Shown: piece by piece, positions 33,290 to 47,174 of the stretch | Layout: every line of letters begins with the position of its first letter | Numbering within the stretch: the first letter of the stretch is position 1 | Source of the DNA: Rhyzopertha dominica | Lineage: Eukaryota; Arthropoda; Insecta; Coleoptera; Bostrichidae | Length of the DNA stretch: 64,000 nt | Direction of reading: 5' to 3' | Assembly: GCA_025024175.1 (NCBI GenBank) | Contig: QCXZ01000064.1 | Coordinates: 40,755,325 to 40,819,324, forward strand | Translations under genes and position numbers: made by a program | The notes under the pieces: model-generated | What the model saw: only the letters and a program-made list of their open reading frames with translations | The model's database searches: none | What the model was told of the DNA's origin: nothing

Positions 33290-33725
33290 TGTTTCGGTTG
33301 AAACCAGCTATCGTGTTCTTCCCTCTGCACCGCAGCTCGAAGCAAATTACACAGCAATGCACCTAAACGTATTAATCTTACGGCTGGGCACTGCAGCACC
33401 CCCCGGAGGGAGCAGACGGCGCTACAAGTTCGAGAAACAGGATCCGCAGCATCCTTGATTTCCCACGGGACGCCAGCATCCAGGCCGCGGACGCCGCTGG
33501 ACCAACGGCCTGTCACCTGTGACCTCCACTCTTTCGTCTTTTATGCCGCTGACCTGTCGATCATTCATATGCAATGCACTTGCGAAGAGAAGGAATTTTA
33601 AATCGGAAAACGGGTTCTGCCAGAAGTGGAACGCCGTAACGAACTGCAAAGAGATGATGAGATTTTTGGATTCCTCTACGGGCCAGTTGTGGATGGCGTG
33701 TCGTGAAGTTGGTTGATTATTTGTG
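33290..33725. other. GC-rich block, candidate conserved element or old exon
   Basis: Strongly GC-rich for this window (CAGCACCCCCCGGAGGGAGC, CCAGGCCGCGGACGCCG, CACCTGTGACCTCC), and open in several frames on both strands (33157-33516 and 33422-33649 minus, 33519-33716 plus). None encodes a recognised domain. Multi-frame openness points to GC composition and not to coding. Confidence 0.35.
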
Positions 33726-33959
33726 GTAAGTTCAGTTAAGATTTTACAAGTCTGAAATTTTATAATTAAATTTGAAGCGCAAAATTAATATTTTGGCGTC
33801 ATAGGTCGTGAATATGCAATTAATGGAAATGTTTTACCCAAAAAAAATAAGAATTACGGCAATGAGGTAAAATTTTAAAAGACGTCAGCATAACTTAATG
33901 CATGACAAAGTTCCAAAAATTTTAATTAGTTACTGAACTGAACGAGTATTTGTAGTACA

Positions 33960-34102
33960 TATAGTGAAGCAACTTTGATACATTTGTTACATTCGATACT
34001 TTCAATACTTCGATACTTCTGATACTTCGATAATTTTGAGTAGTATTGATACTATACCGGTATCAAATATCGATACCTCTTTAATGATATCGCCCAGCCC
34101 TA
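33960..34102. mobile_element. hAT-like end with GTATCGA-type quasi-repeats
   Basis: Repeated words of the type GATACTT/CGATACTT lead to TATCGATACC and the terminus GATATCGCCCAGCCCTA (34086-34102). The reverse complement starts TAGGGCTGGGC, fitting the hAT YARNG end. The same array words and the flanking GAAGCAACTTTGATAC / TATCAAAGTTGCTTC block recur in inverse orientation at 55880-56175. The other end and the duplication (expected GTTTTGGC) were not found. Confidence 0.6.
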
Positions 34103-34110
34103 GTTTTGGC

Positions 34111-37100
34111 AAACCACCGAGTAGTTACGTATTTTTGTTACGAGTGTATAAATTATTTTATCGGGTGCTTCAGTGAAGTAAATACACTTCTCCTTACTTG
34201 TTATCTGAATCCTTTAAAAACAAACAGAAATTTTTACAAAATGTTACTTCTGCTACAAGTAAACTTTGTAAAAAGGAAGATTCTGTAATTATTTTAAAAT
34301 AATAACAATTGAAGCCAAATGTAATATCTTGTATATTGCTAATGATTGTCCATGTTACGTACGCTATTAATTTGAATTAGCCATTAATATGAATAGCAAA
34401 GACAAGAAATAAAAGTCCATACGAGTATATACCACGAGCGTTTATTTCTGACTGACTACTATAAAAAGGGTTACCAAAGATAAGCATCAAGACAAAAATA
34501 TATAGAAAGAGCTGCCACTGAGAACATATTTAACATACCTACTCCTTTAAGGAATTACAAACAAAATTAACATATACTAAGGATATCCCAATAATCTTAC
34601 TACCTAGTATGAATGTTCAGGCCCCAGAAACAATATATGTTACAATACCAGATTTGTAAAATATAATCTTCAAGTTCCGCAACACTCCAAAATTATAACA
34701 ACATATAATTATATCTCAATATATAATAACAACATTTAATTTTCGCATCCAAACACCAATCTGTTCAGGGATTTCATCTAGCTTCTACATCCTTAATCAA
34801 TACAAGAAGTTTCATTCACCTGAGAGTCGGTTTGACGATTGGTGTTTCCTCACTACTAAGAACCGAACCCATCGCGAATGATTAAAGTCGGTTGTATGTT
34901 CTCTACTAATTTTCATTTGATTTGTGCAATATTTCCAAAAAAAAATATATACAAAGCTTTGTAGTTATCCAAGATAGCAAATGCTTACTGAACAATTGAT
35001 TGTCGCTTAAGGAGAAATTCGTTAGTATTATATCAGAATTCTTGTACCTTTACGCTGTTTGAGGTGTTTCTTTGCCCTAACCCTAAAAGACCTTCGAGTC
35101 TTTTCGATATAACGTGCGTTTTCCCGCGTCGGTCTGGTATATAAAAGTTTTGTAAATTTTTTTTCGCGATGTAATACTTTTGAACTCTATTTCAAATCAT
35201 AACAAAATATTTTGCTTGCAATATCAAGTTCATTTTCACTATTTTATCGCATATTGTTACGTAATAATCAGATCAGCTAAATTTATTCATCTTGTGAAAA
35301 CTTATTGGCAATAAATATAATAATACTAATAGAGTTCGTAGCCAAGTTAAGTAGTTAGGCAAATGGCTTTTACAATTTGGCCAAGCTTTCGGACTCATAC
35401 GCTTCAGAAAACATTATACGGTATCGATCTTAATTTAAATTCTGCAAATAGCAGTAAACTTATACAGTAGTTCGTTCATTCATGAAAAGGCAATTAATAA
35501 ATTTATGATACAGTAACATTATAAAATAGCTCGGGTATGTTACTAAATACCAACTGGGCAAGAATCAAATCTTGATCAGATTATGAACGTTATTTTCTCA
35601 ATTATTTGACTTAGTTGCGTATCGTAAGAAATATTTCTTACCAAATATCATTATACTTTTTCCAGTAAGGCAAAACAGATAAATCGTAAATACTTTGAAG
35701 TAAACTGTATAACTCTATTACGGCATTATAACAAATTGGTATGCACCATTGCAATTTTTAACTTATAGTCCATTCCCTCTCTCAATCAATACTTCTAAAA
35801 AAATATGTGATCGATGTGCACCCAAATTACGACTTTACTGTTGCAATAACGCCTACGTAATACTCACTTGATGTCGTATACGAATTATTCAAAGAAAGAT
35901 CAGTTTGCTCAATATCATTTTGAGCAACTGCTGCTTGAGTAATTTTGACAGTTCCTTTGCCGTGTAGCATACATACACTTATCTCCCGTTTTGTCATCAT
36001 TTATTCGGTAGTACAGCGTAATCTGTTGTGTTGGCTCAGAAGAAAAATGCCGAGTATCAAAGGGAGGTGTTTCTTGAGCACGCCTTTACTGCATTAATCC
36101 ATTGCTAACGGATTATGATAAAAATGTCATAGTATTAAATCTAACAATTTGGACCATTGCACTAACATTAACCATACATTTGGTTATTTGTTTTCTATAT
36201 TAATGCATAAGGCAGTAATGGATGATTTGGTGAAGGCTTGTATCCCTGAGCGTTGTAATTTGTACCATTCTATTCCTTCGAATTTCTTCCGCCATTACCT
36301 TCACCGACTTATTCAAAATCTTTCATTAAGTAATGTAAATGCAACGCCATCAACCAATCTCTAACATTCGTGACCCTTACAAATAAGAAACGATGTATGG
36401 TTCTAACATTATTCTAAGTGCAAACTAACTAATTATTGACGTATAATGATTTTTGTTTCACTAACGCGTACAAAACCTACACTGAGCGATATCAAAATCT
36501 TGATATGACGATTGATATACTATGATACCTGTAAAGTAAAATCAAATTTTTGTCTTTTTACGTAACTATTCTGAATTTCTCGTTTTATTTACAAATTTTG
36601 AGAGCTGTTTCACTAGCGTATTTACACATGATGTAGGTAACTAAATATGGCCAGAAAGAAAAGTCTATTGGGCTCTCGAGTGTTTTGGTCGAAAATTAAA
36701 ATTTATTTTTCATATAACCTGACGTTACTTCAATAAATGTGATCAAAACATTCAAATGCAATCAATCGTATTTTCAAATATATTAAATGTTAAATATAGC
36801 ATACTGCAGATATATTAACCTTGTTATCAAACAATGATTTGAGTTAGTTTCGTGGTTTCACAGATTAGAACTAGTTCTTTTAGAAACACTTTAGCAGTAA
36901 TTAAAAGTGAGTCTAAGGCATTTAATAACTTTGAAATTGATGTGGTATATTATGTGTACTTGTACAACGTGTAGGCCTTAGATTCTATATTACTAAAATT
37001 TTCTATAAATTTCATTCTACAAATTTTGGAATGCACACACGATAATACAGTATGCAACGAATTAGGAAACGAAAACGATTTCATGGTCATACTAATATGG

Positions 37101-37305
37101 AGGTCAGCCACCATGTAATTTACTATTTTCCTGCCTTCAAACGCGGTCGCAAAATTGCATTTCCCTTACGGATGCTGAAAAAGTACATGAAATTAGAACC
37201 GCATTCAAAAAGTAATGAACATAAGGAAAGACGTTCGTTGAACTTTATCAAAACAAGTTTAACATACATCTGATGTTTTCACAGACGATTATGACAAATT
37301 TCCTT
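34111..37305. other. AT-rich interval, nothing recognised
   Basis: Over 3 kb of AT-rich sequence. Small open frames (36149-36364, 37052-37273) have methionine starts but no recognised domains. No repeats or RNA genes are supported. Confidence 0.55.
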
Positions 37306-37309
37306 AATC

Positions 37310-37625
37310 CTAACAGGGAGTACATCCCCGCGTCCGTCGACGATAAACTACGGTACAGAACAACAGCCAACGCAGACAAAGTGCTGTAATATCCCGTAAA
37401 TTATGCGCCCCGGGGTAAATGAAATCAGGAAATGAATTTCTCTAGGACAAACGCGGGTTTGTCTACACCGATACTTCCTTCGCTTTCATCCAGTAATTTA
37501 TCGGCCACTTTCCGCTACGCTCCTGCGTCCTTCGCCTTTGTCCCGAGGACTGCCGCGACGCTGAAAGCTACGTAACGGAGTAAAAAGCCAGACGAAGTTT
37601 CGGTATACACAGGTTCGTCACTGAA
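37310..37625. other. GC/CpG-richer island, candidate conserved non-coding element
   Basis: CCCCGCGTCCGTCGACGATA, AATTATGCGCCCCGGGG, AAACGCGGGTTTG and CGAGGACTGCCGCGACG stand out against AT-rich flanks. Interrupted in all frames by stops, so unlikely to code. Includes ATTA/TAAT words. Regulatory function is inference. Confidence 0.4.
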
Positions 37626-40610
37626 GGTGATGCTATTTAAGAATTTGCATTTTCTTTCATTAATTTGAGTTCACAAGTCATATTTTCCATGATTTATGAA
37701 AATTATTTAAAACCACCTCAACCGCGAAAGATAAATAGAGTCGCCATGACAAGTCAAATCGAAAATATGTTTTTCGAAATTCAGAGTAGTAGTACTGGTT
37801 TTCCAAAGTAGTATGTCTTGTATTCGTTAGTACTTTTATTATGTGGTCTTTTCTGTAGTTTTGAGGTATTTAGGTTATATCATTAAATACAAGTAGATGT
37901 AAGTAGCTTTCACATGTCTAAGCTGTTCTACTGAAGCACAACAATATGAAAAGCCAAGTATATTTCCTCTAATATTTTATGAAAATTTTCATAAAAGGCA
38001 AAAACGTGTAAACCAACATATTTTAATTTTTGCTAACACACCATATCAATATGGCCTAAATATTTTAATCAAACCTACTCTGAACAACTGGAATTTGTTT
38101 AAGTTAAATTCTTACATTTATACGCCTTGCTCACCAAATATTTTTTATAAGTGACTTCAAACATAAGTTTTTCAAAATACTTTCTGTCAAACGGTGTTGT
38201 CTTTAGCGATACATTGCACATAATCCACGCACACTTTTTGCAATAGTAAATTTTAAGGAATTTTATATATGATTTTCTTTTATACCTAGAACATTTGATA
38301 AGCTGATAAGATTTATAATAGTTCCTACATAATACTGGTAATTGTTTATATTAACTAAGTGTTCAAGGTTGTTGCGGAAATATAGTTCAAAACTAATACA
38401 TATAGGTAATCAGTAGTAACATAATAATTAAAATTAACCACGAATTATAGTGTCAATATCAATTACAAACGTCTGCACATACATTATAAAGACATTAAAA
38501 TTATCTGGATGTATTGTTTGTAACCAAACCAAACAAAATTATGTTCAAGGACTATATTGACGATTACATAATGCAGCTGATGCACATGTTAACGTATCCT
38601 GGGACCAAGGCAAAAATATGCACAATGTGCTATTAAGAAATATTTTCCGCCTTTCCCAGGTTCATAACAAAATCCTAACCGTAGTCTAACCGCGAACTTT
38701 TTAAGTAGTTACCGCATTAGATTTTAAAAAAATAATAAGCTGAATCAAAAATTTCAATTTATTATTTTATAACCTTGTGTAACGGCTTAAGTCGTTTTTT
38801 ATCCTTGTATAATGTGTCCCCCTGAGTTTAACCTCAATATTCTCGGGTGAGGGAAACACTTCTGAAATGAAATTATTATTGTTATTTGTATAAAGATCTC
38901 TGATTCCTTATTAATATCCACTCAGTAATACAATTTGCATTGGCCTAGTTTTATTTTATTACTTTTTCTAGTTTTAATTGTCCTACTTGTTATTAAAGAA
39001 ATGGATCCTTCCTACGTCACCAGTATCTTACAAGTAGATAGACTTGATTTGCATTAAACTTGGTTATAATTTTTGTATACAAATTTTACACATTTTTAAA
39101 TATCTTCTATTTACCGATAAAATTATTAACTTTTCTAACTTCAGTACAGCTCCTTCACTTTGTCCTTTAATTATCTAGGATCCTTTACCATTCTATCTTA
39201 AAGATTCAACTGCTGACTGTATTTAACAGCATTTCACTCTACTTTCAGCATATAGGGTGTTCCGAATCTTAACAAGAATTGATTTCTTAAATAATGTTCG
39301 GAAAACAAACTTACACGGGGTAGATTTTTCGACACACTGCTGCTTTCGATTATGTGTATTTTCATAACCTTTCAAAAAAAGCTCTAACATCCCAATGGTT
39401 TTTCCCTGAATTTATCAAATATAATCGAGTGAAATTCAAGCCAAATCAAAAGTATATAGGATACTTTTCACAACATATTACATATGTTTAAAGTACAAGT
39501 GCACATGTTACATGATATCGACTCAAAACCGTGCCTCTGCTGTGCTTCAACATTTTTCAAATAATAAAATTGTGAATGCTTTGAAGATAAAGTGTTCCTC
39601 TGAGAGTTTGCACCTGATGTTAGGATGCACTTTTGTATTTCCCGATTCTGTGCAGAATTTTTTTATACTGTTTTGTAGAGAAATATATCCACCCGTATTA
39701 ACAATGTCATTAAGATGTCGTTGCACTGAAGTTCGTTCCCCAAGCTCTTATGTTCAGAGAGAAACTGATGTCATCTACACTGATTGTTAATAAGTATCTG
39801 ACCTAATTGCTCATATTGTTTTNTTGCAAAAACTTAAATTGGACTGGAAGGGGGTCAAATTTGGTAATACTTTTTTTGTAGTATTCATCAACAATTACTT
39901 AACTCTTCTAAATGTTTAAGCTGATGCTGATTGCGGTTTAAAGATTCTCTGATAATATGGTGCAAATGTAATAGTTTTAAATATAATATGTTAAAATGCT
40001 ATTTTGTCTGATACAAACTAACGTTTTATCACTTGTCAATATAGGTAATATCAGTTATGTAGTTTAGAATATGGTTGACAGTTACAACGATAAAACATTC
40101 TTGTAGATCCAGTCATTTTTGTATGCAGAAAAATATATATGAATCTTCTTATAGTTTGGTAATGTATGTATATGAATCTATGAACAAAAAAATGCTACAA
40201 TTCGGCGGAATGCACAAGAGCGTGAATGCTGTGCTAATATGATTTCTTGTTGATTTATTCATAACATTTTAAAGAAAAAGAAATGTTATTATTGCAATTT
40301 GTCTAATTTATTAGCCGTATAGTCTGTTTAATGTAAAACTATCAAATTATTATCCATTTATATTTTCTATAAGTGACTGATTTTTATCTGTTGGAAACAG
40401 AAACTGTACTTTATAGAATACTTACTTACCTTTTAGTTATATATCGTTTTTCATATCAACGCCTCAATTGCATTATAAGACTTTAAAGATAAAAATCGGC
40501 TACTACCAGAACGTCAAATGCGTACTAAATTGCTAAACATTATTTTAATTCAATAAGTAGGTAAAAGTTTTTACAAATAATTCAAAAAACCTCGAATTTT
40601 GAGCTAAACG
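37626..40610. other. AT-rich interval; possible element end at 39251
   Basis: TATAGGGTGTTCCGAATC at 39251 resembles the TACAGGGTGT ends seen at 42012 and 48566. A 92-codon frame (39512-39790) follows but has no recognised features. Otherwise nothing supported. Confidence 0.4.
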
Positions 40611-40614
40611 ACCA

Positions 40615-41050
40615 GCTAGTTCCTCATATAAAATTCACCCCGAACACGCATTCGGGCACGTAGAACACGATTAATAAACCCCCTCGGCGCGGGCTGTTCC
40701 TTCTGCCACCCCTCGACATGGCCCGAAAGGCGTCATTTCTGTTGAGGGTGTTATGGCTGCTGACATGGGTAAGGGCGGCTCCTGATCTGTATTGATCCCA
40801 GCCTCTGGATGTAAGATGCATCCCTTACATCGTTCCCGTCAGTCCCTCACCGCTACCCCCGGGAAGGGCGACCGCTCGCCCTCGCCTGCCTCCATAATCG
40901 ATGTCGGGTAAGCAGCTTTCAACTTGGACTACTCAGCAATTCTGGGTCTGCCCGAGCGGGAAGAAATCGAACTAATTCGGTTAGGACGTCTTCCATTAAA
41001 TGCCAAATGAGACCGTCAGACAACGAAAGCCTTTAAGCGAACATATTCTT
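40615..41050. other. GC-rich block, retroelement UTR or conserved element
   Basis: Contains CCCCCTCGGCGCGGGCTG, CACCCCTCGACATGGCCCG, GCCTCTGGATGTAAGATGC and CTACCCCCGGGAAGGGCG. It has a near-palindromic GGATGTAAGATGCATCCCTT. Wording of this kind on the minus strand reminds me of GC-rich ends of insect non-LTR elements, but no reverse transcriptase is adjacent. The 65-codon minus frame here is not convincing. Confidence 0.35.
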
Positions 41051-41500
41051 TAACGCATTTGAACTTGACGTTGCGGTGTCAAAAAATTAAGCTCTAGCTT
41101 AGTCTATAGGTACATTAAGCTGTCTTAATGAATAATTTGTTTTATAGAAAATTGTACAAGAAATTTTGTTTGCAGCTTTATTGCCAATTGTGAACAATTT
41201 TTTTTGTTACATACCTCTACGTACTCGTTAAACACTTCACGGAATGTGATGTCTGCAATTTGGAAAAATATGACCAATACTCGAAATGTTACACCCGTTT
41301 TTTATTTCATAAATACTAAAAATACGTGATCTTGAATACAAAGTTTCCCGCATCGATAGGATAATGATTTTGCATCAAGCACAAATGATATTTAATAAGT
41401 TGAAATTAGATAGTTCTGACACTGAATCTAAATGCTTTTCGTTTTTGATAAAATTAAAAAATTATAAGATTATATCAACACTTAAAATGTCTGTCTATAT

Positions 41501-41568
41501 TGTGCTGTCTGCACGTCAACCAACTGCAGATAGATATATTTCGTTATCATAATAGCTTATCAGTGCAG
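41501..41568. repeat. dispersed repeat, second copy of 27042-27113
   Basis: TGTGCTGTCTGCAC, CAACCAACTGCAGATAGA, ATTTCGTTATCAT and TATCAGTGCA match the copy at 27 kb in order and orientation, with scattered substitutions. Confidence 0.55.
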
Positions 41569-42011
41569 TTTTGTACACCTTTTCCAAAGTATGTATAAAG
41601 TTAGAACTACTACTTCTGGTGTCATTTTCTTCACTTAAAGTCGCTAAATCTAAAAGGGATCAACAATTTCACGTTCATTTTGTTCAAAATCTTCTAAAGT
41701 TAGACCTGGTCACAAAATTAATGATTCTGTAAATCAGCTTTTTTCGTTTTTTGTTTGCAATTAATTTTTAAACGTGGTGTTTGAAACAAATTGATTGAGA
41801 TTTAATATAATCTTCAGCGGTAAAATATTTACTACATACTATCACATACTTTGTATTGACAGCTTTTACTTTGCCACTATTTTTTCTGGAATTAAATACA
41901 AACTAACAACATAAAGTTCCTTATTTTTATGTATGTGACGTCCGTAAGCACAGCAGTTTGTTTTGTGTTTTGTATTTTTAGTGTTACTGCTTTAATCCAT
42001 TAGTAGCACTA

Positions 42012-42765
42012 TACAGGGTGTTTGAAAAATGTGATTATATCTAAAAAAAATAAGTCTAAAAATTATGTAACGAAGTTCGAACTCTTAATATTTTTCTAGT
42101 TAGAGCAGTCAAGATGTTGACTTTTAGAAGGCATAAATGGAGGTTGATTATTTTTATCACGCCAAATTTCTTATGGCACCTAAAGACCAAATTGCAATGC
42201 TTCAAAGTCAGTCAATCATTGTTACTTTATTGCAAACAATTAAGACCAGCATTTAGAGAGAACAGAATTTTTTGGTACTAGCTAAGTAGATAAGTAAAGT
42301 TAAATTATAAAGAATTTTCAAAATGTCTCTCATTCATGTAAACACACTTCCTGGGACACTTCAAAAAATGTCTTCCACCCCAAAACACAATACCAGGTGT
42401 ATCTCTCGCGACAGTGAACCCAACTATAATTATATGTCGAAGATTTCGTATGTCAGTTACTAAAGTTTCTTAGACAATAGTTTTTAAATGTCCCAAAAAG
42501 GAATCCGTCTGATATATATCTGGCGATCACAGGAATTAGGCCGGTGCCTTCAATCCATATATCGGGGGAAGCCTCATCGAGGTATATGGGAACTAGGGTA
42601 CTAAAACCCTGGGGAGCGCCATCTTGTAAAGTCACATGCACAATCTTGTCTCTAGACGAATATCTGATAGTTGTAAAAATTAATTTAGTATACGTGATCA
42701 TTGATTTTAATGATAGCCATCTCTGGAAATTTAAAAAACAGTTTAGTAGAAGCATCTATTTTGTC
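42012..42765 (-). pseudogene. mariner-like element remnant with terminus
   Basis: On the minus strand, 42650-42460 reads VHVTLQDGAP, then STLVPIYLDEASPDIWIEGT, IPVIAR and FLFGTFKNY. This is an eroded version of the QQDGAPPHF ... YLDE-x-FP-x-RWIGRRG ... ARSPDLTPLDFFLWG transposase region, with the third-acid block destroyed. The element terminus is probably TACAGGGTGTTTGAAAA at 42012, a common insect mariner-type end, beyond the transposase 3' end. The 5' terminus was not located. Confidence 0.55.
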
Positions 42766-43900
42766 GCATTAGGTTCAAGTACTAATGACAACTCAAAATC
42801 ATTATTGGAAAGCAGCAATTTTTTTACAAAATATACGCCTCTGCTTTGCAGTGGGTATTTCCTACTTTTGATTTGAATTGGAGACATCAGGTTGAAAATA
42901 ATTAGTCATAACTACTCTAATGCGAATTTTGTAACTGAACTTTTGGGTGTCGAAGTATTTTTCACGTATTTTTAATGTTCTCGAGAAATATTTGCAACTG
43001 GAATATATAAAAGTACTCAAAACCCCATTAACATTTTTAAGGGATATTGTTATCAGAGATCAATTTGAATATGTGCATTTATCTAAAATTTTCGGAGGGT
43101 GAATCTAGAAAAATAAAAGAATAAGTTCTGAGGTTACTAAAGTCCTTATATAAAGTCCTTTAGGTGATTTAATTATGGAAGCACTTCAGAACTTCACAAA
43201 AAAATATTGCAAAACACATGAGATGCGTATAAATAAACTGGTACCAAACTTCTTTATTAATTAATGTGAACATTGATTTCATTGGCGATTATAAGTGATT
43301 AGTGTTTTATATAGTTATATTAGCTGAGACACAACAATATAAAATATAGAAACGAGCAAATGGGTAATAATGATTATTTTAAACTTGAGTATAAGATTGC
43401 TGGACTGGGACCTAGACCAATGTTGTCGCTAAACACAAAGCGTTAAAAACATTAAAAGTATTCCCTTTAATTTATACGGAATGTCAAATCTATATTAGCT
43501 TTCCACTTTTTCACACGAAACAAAAAATAAAATGGTATAGAACTATCAAATTCCATTAAACTGACTAGCTTTACATTGCTAAAAGCTATGTCCATGCATT
43601 TGGAATTCTATTTGTGATACCTAAATAATTTGTAATCTCAAATATAGGATTATAAAACCTTAATGCTTGTAGGTACGATAATAGATTTATAATAACATTA
43701 ATAATGATTCGAGATTCTATTATCGGAAAATTTTACAAAACTGATGAAACTGGTTTACTACTTCCTACACAAAATGCGCCACTGTTATTGTGTTCAAAAT
43801 TATTTTACGTATTGTACAGTCTTTAGCTGNGCTTGTTTGTTATACCATCAAGGAAAACAGAAAAAATACANTTGGNTCCAAATTATACTGTACAACTTTG

Positions 43901-43912
43901 CCCCCCCCCCCC
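43901..43912. repeat. C12 homopolymer
   Basis: Twelve consecutive C followed by AGGTGGG, adjacent to two single Ns. Assembly or sequencing quality may be low here. Confidence 0.85.
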
Positions 43913-44705
43913 AGGTGGGTTAAACTAAAGAATTAATCATTATCATAAAAGTGTTGCATAATAGAGTATAAAATTAGATTAACAATTAGCAGTCACTCAG
44001 GATATATGTATTTATAAACATTTGTTGTAGGCATAAATAGTAATAAATTAAATGAATAAACACAGTGGCAAAATATTGCACATGCAATAGGAAAGGTTAT
44101 AATCAAGTGTCTTTTTGATAACGTTTAACGTTTAATGACAACAACCAGATGTATGCATAAGTAAATCCTGACATAACAGTTACAAAAAAAATCTGTTCTA
44201 ACAAAATTAGAAAACCACAGCACCATCTTTCAAGATTTCTTCAGTAAAAAAGACTCATCTGCTCATAACCGGCTAATTCGGCACCCTATATATAGCATGC
44301 GAAGGGGTGCACATCTGAGAATATTGCTGCTAGATCAGTTACGAAAACAAGTCCTCTGAACAAAACCGTTACTTCAAGGATAGGTTTGTTAACTCGGCAA
44401 ATATGTATAAGCAAGCAGCTCAGCTGGACTTGGTCGAAAGTAATGGTCCTAAACAAATACACGGTTACACTGTAATCCAGAATGAGAAATTTGAGAAGCA
44501 ACAGAGCGTTACACCACACAAGGATGTTTACGGATATATGTTGCTCCCCCATCCACCCTAGAATACGCAACCGGCAGTTGCTTTATGGTCAAATCTTTAC
44601 CTAATTTTATAAAAATGAAAAGACTACAGCATTTTGGTGAACAAAAAAGTAGCTTGAGTAGTGTTTATTATTTAACCATAGCAAGTACCGAAGCAAAAAC
44701 ATTAA

Positions 44706-44823
<118 letters not shown>

Positions 44824-45103
44824 GCACTACAAAAAGCCGCCCACACATGGCTTTCGCGATTTTTTTTAAATAATTTTAATGATGCAGTAATGTAACTGTT
44901 TTACATTTTTTATATGTTATATGGGCCGTAATAACACGTTTAACCGTTTAGCCTAATGAAAAAAAAATGTAGCTGAGGGATCTTCGAATAAACAAATGAT
45001 AATATCTATATTATTTGCACGAGTATTTTGGTAGCCAAAATTTTACCAAAATTATTTTGTATTGTTAGTGCTCGGCTTATTTCTAAACCTTTTCAATTAC
45101 TTT

Positions 45104-47174
45104 TAGTGCTTCTGGCGAGACCGAGATTACAGTACCCGAGACCCTTACGAGACCGAGACTGAACATACGAGACTTCGAGAGTCTCGTTTTTCTTACACAA
45201 ATATATGTATAAAGAGGTGGGATTAAATTGTTTACACTAGGGACGAATGTAAATAACACAGTTATCATATTCTTACCCATTATTTTAGTTCACTAAATTA
45301 GCACAATGTAATTTAATTATTTACCTAATTCTATTACTTACATAATTTTAGTAGTGTTTTAATTCAAGTAGTAATAAAGTAGTAAGCGGTAAAGTTCTGC
45401 AAATTATATAGTGATTTTTTATCTGAAAGATTTTACATGTTTACAGGAACAGTAAACTACTAGTCAAGTATAAGTATTAGGGCTTTGGAAACAGCAAATT
45501 TTCAGAAATGGCTTAAAATCATATTATAAAATATTACCTGCACGTCTATGCAATATCCTCAAAAACAGCGAAAATATTTACCGTATAACTACATATCGTG
45601 CCAAAATTCACGCAACACTAAAAGCCTTTGCAATGATAAGAATCAACAAACGTAATAATTTGCAGGAAAGGCGATGCTTTCAGTTTAAAAATCTTTTGAT
45701 TTATGTTTGGTGAATAAAGATGTTACTTGAATAAAAGTGATAAAAATAATTATATGTTTGTTTCGAAATGTAAGCACAACGCTTTTATCAAACTACCAAA
45801 ATAATTCATTAAACATTTTTATTGGGTTTAGTTTGCAGAACGAACAAAAAATTGCGTTTGGTGTAAATTCAAGAAACATTAAATGAATGTTTAAAATAGT
45901 TTTTGAAATGTTACATAAAGAGATTTGTTAATAAATGCTATATCGGCGTTCCATAGCGCACAGTGGCGTGGCAGATAGCATCAATGTATCATAGGGTATT
46001 GTAATTTGTAATTAGTAGTTTTTATAACCAATTGTCAATGCAATACAGCGTACATGATGATCTTAGTATTAACCCCTATAATATTATTAAAAAAGTACCT
46101 TTAACTAACCTATACGTTTGTAGATCGTAATAAAAGTTATATACGAAGACGTGATAAAATAATCATGTTTGTGTAGATAGATACTTATATCAGAATAGTG
46201 CTAGACAGTATTTTTTTAAACACATTCTTATAAAACATTGGTTTCTATATTCGGCGACGTAAGAAAGTATTTTACAAGAAATAAACAAGACAAGACAAAT
46301 GTAAAGTGTAAGATTAATATCAGTTCCTTCAAAATAATTATAATTGTATGATGGAAGTAGGTAACTAAATTTTGATTTCAGCTACAGCGCACTTGGTTTT
46401 AATTGCACAAAAAATATTGTTAGTTTCAATCTAATATTTTAGCCTGACAATAATTAATAAAATACAATAATACAGTCAAATCAACTACTATAATTACTAC
46501 GAAATCAACAAGCCATCTTGCGTAGGTGCATAAATACTATGACGACAATAGCGCAATACATTAATTTGTATGCATTTTGTTGTCAATTATGACCAAGTGT
46601 GATGGAGCGAATAGCAAAGTTTAGTTACGTGCATGATCAACTTGATACCATTATTTATTAAAAAAATCTCAAATTAATTAATATATACAGAAGTATATAC
46701 TTTTTAAATCACTGTATGTAAAAATGTTATAAGATTCTGATAAATAATGGTCATTTTGACATATTTATGCCAACACAAATATATTTATCGCATATAATTT
46801 TAATACGGCTTACAAATTGTATTTGGTGTTATTTTAAAAGAAAAAGTTACAGAGGACAAATGCCGAAATACCAAGCTTAATCACCCGTAACCACCACCGC
46901 GTAGCTGTAGAAGATATATCTCAAGATATTTATGATGCACTTTAGTTGTAAATATATCTAATATCACCTTTGATGACATTCTTGTAAAAGGAACATATCG
47001 GGATTTCAAAAATATTAGGACTACCTCCTCTTAACAGAAAACCCGAGACTCTCGTCACGAGACCGAGACTAAGTAGGCCGAGACCGAGACCGAGACCAAA
47101 GAATCCATGCATTTCCGAGACCGAGCCCGAGACCACGCAAGTCTCGATCTCATAGCACCGAGACCGAAGCACTA
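45104..47174. mobile_element. hAT-like non-autonomous element H3, 2071 bp
   Basis: The termini TAGTGCTTC (45104-45112) and GAAGCACTA (47166-47174) are a perfect 9 bp inverted repeat flanked by the exact 8-mer ATTACTTT (45096-45103 and 47175-47182), the hAT target-duplication length. TAGTG fits the YARNG hAT consensus. Just inside each end are arrays of GAGACC/GGTCTC words (45117-45190 and 47040-47165). The interior is AT-rich with no transposase frame. A 614 bp part is repeated in inverse orientation at 54011-54624. Confidence 0.85.

Noticed and set aside
33157..33716. Long frames on both strands as a coding exon
   Set aside because: Openness in several frames reflects GC richness; no domain or splice signal is convincing.
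33780..33800. ATTTTGGC as the left target duplication of the 33960-34102 element
   Set aside because: It matches GTTTTGGC at 7/8, but no TAGGGCTGGGC-like terminus follows it.
46942..47172. 76-codon frame with GLGLGL repeats
   Set aside because: It is a by-product of the GAGACC array at the end of the hAT-like element.
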